From contig NZ_CP109599.1 in NCBI RefSeq assembly GCF_036231945.1, positions 6,723,501-6,787,500 of the forward strand: 64,000 bases of DNA, written 5' to 3'. This document shows positions 58,704-64,000 of this stretch, one piece after another. The translations under genes were made by a program, and so were the position numbers. The notes under the pieces are model-generated. The model did no database searches and was not told where the DNA came from. It saw only the letters and a program-made list of their open reading frames with translations. The number at the start of each line of letters is the position of its first letter. The stretch's first letter is position 1. The stretch is from Streptomyces sp. NBC_01429 (GTDB lineage Bacteria > Actinomycetota > Actinomycetes > Streptomycetales > Streptomycetaceae).

Positions 58704-59387
58704 TTGAATAGCAGTCAACAGCGGGACGCCTCCTTGCGATCGCAGGTGCGGCGTTCCGAACTCATCGCGACCGGACGGAAGTTGTTCGCCCACACCTCGT
58801 ACGACGCGCTGTCGATGGATGACATCGCCCAGCACGCCGGGGTCGCCAAAGGGCTGATCTACTACTACTTCAAGAACAAGCGCGGCTACTACCTCGCCAT
58901 CGTCGAGGATTCGGTCGCGGAACTCGTCTCGCTCGCGGCCGGCGGAAACGAACTCCCGCGCACCCAGCGCGTCCAGCGCACGGTCGAGGCGTATCTGCGC
59001 TTCGCCCAGGAGAACGAGGCCGCCTACCGGACCATCATCACGGGCGGGGTCGGCTTCGACACCCAGGTGCAGGAGATCCGGGACGCCGTGCGCACGGGGC
59101 TGGTCGCGACGGTCGCCGAGGGCGCCTACGGCCATCACGACATCCCGCCGATCGCCCGGCTCGCGCTGCTCGGCTGGCTCAGCAGCGTGGAGTGGCTGAC
59201 GCTGGAATGGCTGGAGTACAAGGACGACGTCCAGCGTGAGGTGCCCCGGGACCTGCTGGTGCGGATGCTGCGGCACACGCTGAACACGATCGAGGAGTTC
59301 GCCCCCGAGTGCCCGGCACCACCGCCCGACCTCCAATGGCGCCCGTTCACCGGCCTGACGGCCCTGAACGGCGAGAGCGGCGCGTAG
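58704..59387 (+). CDS. TetR/AcrR-family regulator
   Basis: 227 residues. N-terminal HTH (KLFAHTSYDALSMDDIAQHAGVAKGLIYYYFKNKRGYY) followed by a helical ligand domain with GVGFDTQVQEIRDAV. TTG 58704 fits an AGGA six nt upstream; GTG 58665 is an alternative. The target gene is not obvious; the small membrane protein upstream is one possibility. Confidence 0.88.
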   Translation: MNSSQQRDASLRSQVRRSELIATGRKLFAHTSYDALSMDDIAQHAGVAKGLIYYYFKNKRGYYLAIVEDSVAELVSLAAGGNELPRTQRVQRTVEAYLRFAQENEAAYRTIITGGVGFDTQVQEIRDAVRTGLVATVAEGAYGHHDIPPIARLALLGWLSSVEWLTLEWLEYKDDVQREVPRDLLVRMLRHTLNTIEEFAPECPAPPPDLQWRPFTGLTALNGESGA

Positions 59388-59421
59388 GTCCTGTCCGACA
59401 GGATCGCCCTGATGGGACAGC

Positions 59422-59461
59422 CGCCGGGGGCGGGGGCCGCTCGGGCTCCCCGCCCCCGGCG
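59422..59461. terminator. Terminator between the TetR gene and the chitinase
   Basis: Perfect 14-bp arms (CGCCGGGGGCGGGG and CCCCGCCCCCGGCG) flank a 12-nt loop, between convergent genes. TCCTGTC-C-GACAGGA at 59389-59403 is a second small palindrome. Confidence 0.85.
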
Positions 59462-59514
59462 AGTCGGTGGTGGTCACACGTGCGGCGTTCCGCCGCCCGG
59501 CCGGAGGTGTGCGA

Positions 59515-60765
59515 TCAGCTGATGGCCTTGATCAGCTCACCGTCACCGGTGTCCCCGCTCAGCTCCCAGAAGAAGGTCCCGCCAAGGCCCTGCTGGTCCT
59601 TGTAGGCCATCTTCCCGGCGATCGTGGCGGGGGTGTCGTAGCTCCACCACTGGTCGCCGCAGTGGGCGTACGCGGTGCCCGCGACCGTACCGTTCGCCGG
59701 GCAGGAGGACTTGAGCACCTTGTAGTCCTCGATGCCCGCCTCGTACGTTCCGGGCGCCGCGCCGGTGGCGGTGCCGCCCGGCTCCGACTGGGTGACGCCG
59801 CTCCAGCCCCGGCCGTAGAAGCCGATGCCGAGCAGCAGCTTCTCGGCGGGGATGCCCAGGCCCTTGAGCTTGCTGATCGCCGCGTCCGAGTTGAAGCCCT
59901 CGGTGGGGATGCCCTCATAGGAGGTGAGCGGCGAGTGCGGGGCGGTGGGGCCCTGCGCGGCGAAGGCACCGAAGAAGTCGTACGTCATCGGGTTGTACCA
60001 GTCGAGGTACTGCGCGGCGCCCGCGTAGTCGGCGGCGTCGATCTTCCCGCCGTCCGAACCGTCCGCGGTGATCGCCGCCGTCACCAGATCCGTACCGAAC
60101 GCGCCGCGCAGCGCCGCCGCGACGTTCCTGAACGCGTCGGGCCCGCTGGAGTCGCAGGTCAGCCCGCAGGCGTTCGGGTACTCCCAGTCGATGTCGATAC
60201 CGTCGAACACATCGGCCCAGCGCGGGTCCTCGACCAGGTCGTGGCAGGACTTCGCGAAGCCCGCCGGGTCCTTGGCCGCCTCCGCGAAGCCGCCGGACCA
60301 CGACCAGCCGCCGAAGGACCAGACGACCTTGAGGCCGGGGTGACGCTCCTTCAGCTTGCGCAGCTGGTTGAAGTTGCCGCGCAGCTCCTGGTCCCAGGTG
60401 TCGGCCACGCCGTCCACGCTCTGGTCGGCGGTGTACGCCTTCTCGTAGTCGGCGTACGAGTCGCCGATCGCGCACTTGCCGCCGGTGACGTTGCCGAAGG
60501 CGTAGTTGATGTGCGTGAGCTTGTCGGCGGAGCCGGAGGTCTCGATGTTCTTGACGTGGTAATTCCGGTCGTAGACGCCCCAGTTGGTGAAGTAGCCGAC
60601 GACCTTGTCGCCGGCTGCGGCAGCTGCGGCCGGTTCGGCGGAGGCGGCGGACGCGGCCTCGCCCGCCGAGGCGGCGCCCGCTCCGGAGAGCAGGGCCACG
60701 CCGAGGGCGGCGGTACAGGCGGCGGCCGTCAGCGCCCGGAAGCGGGCGCGGGGGAGGGTGAGCAT
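59515..60765 (-). CDS. Secreted glycoside hydrolase family 18 chitinase
   Basis: 416 residues. An N-terminal Sec signal (RARFRALTAAACTAALGVALLSG) and Ala-rich segment precede a GH18 domain. The catalytic motif DGIDIDWE has D188, D191, D193 and acid E195; substrate-assisted retaining hydrolysis of chitin is expected. It lacks a carbohydrate-binding domain. ATG 60765 with GAGGAGA suits translation. Its promoter has DasR-type repeats, so it is likely part of the chitin/GlcNAc regulon. Confidence 0.94.
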   Translation of the reverse strand: MLTLPRARFRALTAAACTAALGVALLSGAGAASAGEAASAASAEPAAAAAAGDKVVGYFTNWGVYDRNYHVKNIETSGSADKLTHINYAFGNVTGGKCAIGDSYADYEKAYTADQSVDGVADTWDQELRGNFNQLRKLKERHPGLKVVWSFGGWSWSGGFAEAAKDPAGFAKSCHDLVEDPRWADVFDGIDIDWEYPNACGLTCDSSGPDAFRNVAAALRGAFGTDLVTAAITADGSDGGKIDAADYAGAAQYLDWYNPMTYDFFGAFAAQGPTAPHSPLTSYEGIPTEGFNSDAAISKLKGLGIPAEKLLLGIGFYGRGWSGVTQSEPGGTATGAAPGTYEAGIEDYKVLKSSCPANGTVAGTAYAHCGDQWWSYDTPATIAGKMAYKDQQGLGGTFFWELSGDTGDGELIKAIS

Positions 60766-60820
60766 GGAGTCTCCTCGTGGGGGAGAAGAGCGAGTGGGGG
60801 AGATCGTGCTGTGTGAGTGG

Positions 60821-60861
60821 ACGTTAGAAGGACTAGACCACTGGGTCAATGGTGCGGACCA
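60821..60861 (-). promoter_or_regulatory. Chitinase promoter with DasR/chitinase direct repeats
   Basis: On the minus strand, TTGACC (-35, 60844-60849) and TAACGT (-10, 60821-60826) are 17 bp apart. Between them lies TGGTCTAGTCCT (60829-60840) and upstream TGGTCCGCACCA (60850-60861). The two 12-mers are two helical turns apart. They match the 12-bp direct repeats known in Streptomyces chitinase promoters and the dre consensus. Confidence 0.8.
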
Positions 60862-61115
60862 TGTTCGATGGCCGCCCGAGCGGGGCGCGTGACCGGCGGT
60901 GGGTCCGGGCGGGGCTCGTGACCAGTGACGTAAGGGCCCCGATCGGGCATACTCAACGCGCCACGGCAGTTGATCAGCCGCTCCCGCGATCCGGAAAGGC
61001 AGCATCGGCCGGGGCAGAATCACTCTCCGGGGGCATCCCCGGACCTCAGTCGGCGGCGCCGCCACACCCTGCGCGCGCGACCGCCGTAGCGCCCGACAGG
61101 GAGGAGAGCGCCGCC

Positions 61116-62288
61116 ATGTCCGACCGCGCCCCGCGACCGGTGGAACGTCAGCTGCCCACCGAGGAGTCCAAGGACCTCATCGCCCTCGTACGCGACATCG
61201 GCCGCCGGGAGATCGCCCCCGAGGCGGCCGAGGAAGAGGACGCGGGCCGCTTCCCGCGCGAACTCTTCGCCACGCTCTCCTCGTCGGGCCTGCTCGGCCT
61301 CCCGTACGACTCCGCCGACGGCGGCGGGGACCAGCCCTACGAGGTATACCTCCAGGTCCTCGAAGAGCTGGCCGCCGTCCGGCTCACCGTCGGTCTCGGC
61401 GTGAGCGTGCACACCCTCGCCTGCCACGCGCTGGCCGGTTACGGCGGCAAGGAGCAGCGCGACGCCCACCTCCCCGCCATGCTGGGCGGCGGACTGCTCG
61501 GCGCGTACTGCCTCTCCGAGCCCGCCGCGGGCTCCGACGCCGCCTCCCTGAGCACGAAGGCCGTACGGGACGGTGACGACTGGGTCATCACCGGCACCAA
61601 GGCGTGGATCACCCATGGCGGGATCGCGGACTTCTACACCGTCCTCGCCCGGACGGGCGGCCCGGGGGCGCGCGGCATCACCGCCTTCCTCGTCCCGGGC
61701 GACGCGCCCGGTCTCACCGCGGCGGCGCCCGAGCGGAAGATGGGCATGAAGGGCTCGCCCACCGCCCAACTCCACTTCGACGGCGTACGGGTGGCCGACG
61801 ACCGGCGCCTCGGCGACGAGGGGCAGGGCTTCGCGATCGCCCTGTCCGCGCTGGACTCGGGACGCCTCGGCATCGCCGCCTGCGCCGTCGGACTGGCGCA
61901 GGCCGCCCTGGACGAGGCACTCCAATACGCCGCCGGGCGCAGCCAGTTCGGCCGGCCCGTCGCCGACTTCCAGGGGCTGCGCTTCCTGCTCGCCGACATG
62001 GCCACCCGCATCGAGGCGGGGCGCTCGCTCTACCTCGCCGCCGCGCGCCTGCGCGACGCGGGCCGGCCCTTCTCCGCACAGGCGGCCATGGCCAAGCTGT
62101 TCTGCACCGACACGGCGATGGCGGTCACCGTCGACGCCGTACAGGTGCTCGGCGGGTACGGCTACACCGCCGACTTCCCGGCGGAACGCTATATGCGCGA
62201 GGCGAAGATGCTGCAGATCGTCGAGGGCACCAACCAGATCCAGCGCATGGTGATCGCGCGGCATCTGGCCGGTCCCGAGACCCGCTGA
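61116..62288 (+). CDS. Acyl-CoA dehydrogenase
   Basis: 390 residues with the FAD flavoenzyme signatures AYCLSEPAAGSD, DWVITGTKAWITHGG, SALDSGRLGIAA and the C-terminal VLGGYGYTADFPAERYMRE and IVEGTNQIQR. The catalytic Glu of the family lies in the EGTNQIQR stretch. It has an AGGGAGGAG site. It oxidises an acyl-CoA to enoyl-CoA; chain preference unknown. It is not linked to other beta-oxidation genes here. Confidence 0.93.
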   Translation: MSDRAPRPVERQLPTEESKDLIALVRDIGRREIAPEAAEEEDAGRFPRELFATLSSSGLLGLPYDSADGGGDQPYEVYLQVLEELAAVRLTVGLGVSVHTLACHALAGYGGKEQRDAHLPAMLGGGLLGAYCLSEPAAGSDAASLSTKAVRDGDDWVITGTKAWITHGGIADFYTVLARTGGPGARGITAFLVPGDAPGLTAAAPERKMGMKGSPTAQLHFDGVRVADDRRLGDEGQGFAIALSALDSGRLGIAACAVGLAQAALDEALQYAAGRSQFGRPVADFQGLRFLLADMATRIEAGRSLYLAAARLRDAGRPFSAQAAMAKLFCTDTAMAVTVDAVQVLGGYGYTADFPAERYMREAKMLQIVEGTNQIQRMVIARHLAGPETR

Positions 62289-62293
62289 CCGCC

Positions 62294-62313
62294 GGGCCGG
62301 CCACGGCCGGCCC
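62294..62313. terminator. Hairpin between the acyl-CoA dehydrogenase and the zinc-ribbon-like gene
   Basis: GGGCCGGCC pairs with GGCCGGCCC around a 2-nt loop, at the end of two convergent genes. Confidence 0.6.
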
Positions 62314-62339
62314 CGCCGGTCCGCCGGACGGGCCGGCCG

Positions 62340-62744
62340 TCAGGCCGCGGCCCGCCGGGCGGCCACCGTCCTGAACGGTCGCGAGCCCGGTCCTCCGACG
62401 TGGGAGAAGGGCTGCGTACGCCAGTCCAGGCCCTGAGGCAGCGTCAGCAGCAGCGCGGTGTCCTGCTCCTGGACGTCCGACGACTCGTCGGCGGGCCGGG
62501 CGGCGGACGCCGTGCTGCCCGTACCGGCGCACACCGACAGCACGAACGGATTCCACGGGGACGGGCACAGCGCGTGCTCCGGAAGCACGTCCTCGTCCGC
62601 CAGCAGCGCGATGGGCTGCGCGCAGTCCGGGCAGACGACCCGGTACATCTCGAACGTGTCGTACGCGTCGAGTTCGTCGGCTTCGGTGTCGGCGAACTCG
62701 ACCGGCTCCGGCTCGGTGCGTCCGGCGCGCTTCAGGCTCTGCAT
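62340..62744 (-). CDS. Small zinc-ribbon-like protein of unknown function
   Basis: 134 residues. An acidic N-terminus is followed by a C-x2-C (C38, C41), then H57, C60 and C72, which could bind one metal ion (CPDCAQPIALL...HALCPSP). No family is recognised. It starts at ATG 62744, divergent from the Lrp-type regulator. Confidence 0.65.
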   Translation of the reverse strand: MQSLKRAGRTEPEPVEFADTEADELDAYDTFEMYRVVCPDCAQPIALLADEDVLPEHALCPSPWNPFVLSVCAGTGSTASAARPADESSDVQEQDTALLLTLPQGLDWRTQPFSHVGGPGSRPFRTVAARRAAA

Positions 62745-62780
62745 GGAGACATTCCCCCTCGGGTGGGCCGACCAGGCACG

Positions 62781-62875
62781 TGTGGTCTCGACCACAGCAA
62801 GCAATTCCCGTCGCGCGCGCCGGGTAACCGTATGGTCTCGACGGACCCGCCCATGGCCCTGTGGTCTTTGTCACA
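62781..62875. promoter_or_regulatory. Three TGTGGTCT-type imperfect palindromes in a divergent promoter
   Basis: TGTGGTCTCGACCACA (62781-62796), TATGGTCTCGACGGAC (62831-62846) and TGTGGTCTTTGTCACA (62860-62875) lie between the zinc-ribbon-like gene and the Lrp regulator. Their spacing is 50 and 29 bp. They may be Lrp operators; the first also matches the dre consensus at 13 of 16 positions. Confidence 0.5.
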
Positions 62876-62948
62876 CGCCCGTCGCGGGCGCCCCCGCGCG
62901 CGCCCGCCGACTGTGCCGGAGGCCACCCGGGGCAATAGGTTGAACAGC

Positions 62949-63389
62949 ATGGAGGAGCTGGATCGTCAGATCGTGGAGTTGCTCGTCAAGGACGGCCGGA
63001 CGAGCTACACCGACCTGGGCAAGGCCACCGGCCTGTCCACCTCGGCCGTGCACCAACGGGTGCGCAGGCTGGAGCAGCGCGGTGTCATCCGGGGGTACGC
63101 GGCGGTCGTCGACCCGGAGGCCGTCGGGCTGCCGCTGACCGCCTTCATCTCGGCGAAACCCTTCGACCCCAGCGCGCCCGACGACATCGCGGAGCGGCTC
63201 GCCGTGATCCCCGAGATCGAGGCGTGCCACAGCGTGGCGGGCGACGAGAACTACATCCTCAAGGTGCGGGTCGCCACCCCCCTGGAGCTGGAGCACCTGC
63301 TCACCCGCATCCGCTCCCTGGCCGGTGTCTCCACCCGGACGACGGTCGTCCTCTCCACCCCCTACGAGTCCCGGCCGCCCTCCTTCTGA
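62949..63389 (+). CDS. Lrp/AsnC-family regulator
   Basis: 146 residues: HTH (LDRQIVELLVKDGR...GLSTSAVHQRVRRLEQRG) followed by a RAM domain (IEACHSVAGDENYILKVRV). The GDENYILKV stretch is common to effector-responsive members. ATG 62949 is the start, with TTG 62940 as an alternative. It probably regulates itself through the repeats upstream and perhaps the amidohydrolase gene 76 bp downstream. Confidence 0.9.
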   Translation: MEELDRQIVELLVKDGRTSYTDLGKATGLSTSAVHQRVRRLEQRGVIRGYAAVVDPEAVGLPLTAFISAKPFDPSAPDDIAERLAVIPEIEACHSVAGDENYILKVRVATPLELEHLLTRIRSLAGVSTRTTVVLSTPYESRPPSF

Positions 63390-63465
63390 CGCGGGTTCCG
63401 CAACGGGCCGGGCTTCCCCGACCCCGCGCCGCGCCGCCCGGTCCGCACCCGCGAGACTGGTCACC

Positions 63466-64000
63466 ATGAACCGTCGCACCGCCCCCCAGAGCGAACCCGG
63501 CCGCACCGTCCTGCTGCGCCGGGGAGAAGTCCACAGCCCCGCCGACCCGTTCGCCACCGCCATGGTCGTCGAGCGCGGCCATGTCGCCTGGGTGGGCTCG
63601 GAGGGCGCCGCGGACTCCTTCGTCTCCGGGGTGGACGAGGTGGTGGACCTGGACGGCGCGCTGGTCACCCCCGCCTTCACCGACGCCCACACCCACCTGA
63701 CGGCCACCGGCCTCGCGCTCACCGGGCTCGACCTGTCCGGCGCCGGGAGCCTGCCGGAGGCGCTCGCGCTCGTACGGGCGTACCGCGAGGCGCGGCCCGC
63801 CGCCGACGGGGAGGTGCTGCTCGGCCACGGCTGGGACTCCGACAGCTGGCCCGAGCGACGGCCCCCGTCCCGCGCCGAACTGGACGAGGCCGCGGCCGGC
63901 CGGCCGCTCTACCTGCCCCGGATCGACGTGCATTCGGCCGTGGTGACCACGGCCCTGCTCGACCTGGTGCCCGCGGTCACCTCGCTGCCCGGCTACCACC
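63466..64000 (+). CDS. YtcJ-type amidohydrolase, 3'-truncated by window edge
   Basis: The 178 visible residues show the amidohydrolase metal motif AHTHL after a short beta domain (LLRRGEVHSPAD...VVDLDGALVTPAFTDAHTHL), and GLDLSGA, DSDSWPERR, typical of N-substituted formamide deformylase-like YtcJ proteins. It starts at ATG 63466 and is open to the window end. It may be controlled by the preceding Lrp regulator. Confidence 0.8.
   Translation, partial: MNRRTAPQSEPGRTVLLRRGEVHSPADPFATAMVVERGHVAWVGSEGAADSFVSGVDEVVDLDGALVTPAFTDAHTHLTATGLALTGLDLSGAGSLPEALALVRAYREARPAADGEVLLGHGWDSDSWPERRPPSRAELDEAAAGRPLYLPRIDVHSAVVTTALLDLVPAVTSLPGYH

Overview
The window is chromosomal DNA from a Streptomyces-type actinomycete. 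The base composition is very GC-rich with GC-biased third codon positions, GTG and TTG starts are common, genes are joined by ATGA/GTGA overlaps, and the encoded proteins include BldD, the actinobacterial nucleoid protein sIHF, an ATPase-less PriA and the RibM flavin transporter. The gene order from aro through efp-nusB-bldD-pyr-metK-priA-fmt-rsmB to rib-his is the order I associate with the Streptomyces core chromosome. No tRNA, rRNA, CRISPR array, prophage or intact insertion sequence was found.

Region by region: 1-4212 is a shikimate operon (3'-terminal aroE, then aroC-aroK-aroB-aroQ), followed by a 161-bp MITE-like element. 4541-7688 carries a P-loop kinase-like protein, a degenerate M24 peptidase homologue, efp and nusB. 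bldD converges on nusB and has a BldD-like box in its promoter. 8503-18673 is the pyrimidine operon (pyrR-pyrB-pyrC-membrane protein-carA-carB-pyrD-pyrF), with a PyrR-binding hairpin over the pyrR ribosome-binding site. 18985-25923 holds mihF, gmk, rpoZ, coaBC, metK and priA. 26346-33140 holds an HTH gene, fmt, rsmB, rpe, a SorC-type regulator and guaB1, whose active-site loop looks like a GMP reductase.

33346-44455 is more accessory: a SigB-family sigma factor, an Lrp regulator, a SnoaL-like protein divergent from an XRE regulator, a nitrilase plus flavin amino-acid monooxygenase pair that could form an auxin-like acetamide pathway, a secreted GH6 cellulase, a uracil permease, an MFS exporter and a divergent ROK protein. 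44543-50326 is the riboflavin operon (FMN riboswitch, ribD-ribE-ribM-ribBA-ribH) followed by hisE-hisG. 50362-56612 has a PH-domain membrane protein, two CNNM/CorC-type CBS proteins behind a structured leader, an orphan EccA-like AAA ATPase and a uridine-kinase-like protein. 56870-64000 has a secreted C39-like protein, a tiny membrane protein, a TetR regulator, a GH18 chitinase with a DasR-type promoter, an acyl-CoA dehydrogenase, a zinc-ribbon-like protein, a second Lrp regulator and the start of a YtcJ-type amidohydrolase that runs off the window.

Most of the window is conserved housekeeping DNA. The observations most worth following are the metal-ligand-less M24 protein beside efp, the MITE-like element, the monooxygenase/nitrilase pair with its promoter palindrome, the orphan EccA-like ATPase, the GMP-reductase-like guaB1, and several unassigned palindromic operators.
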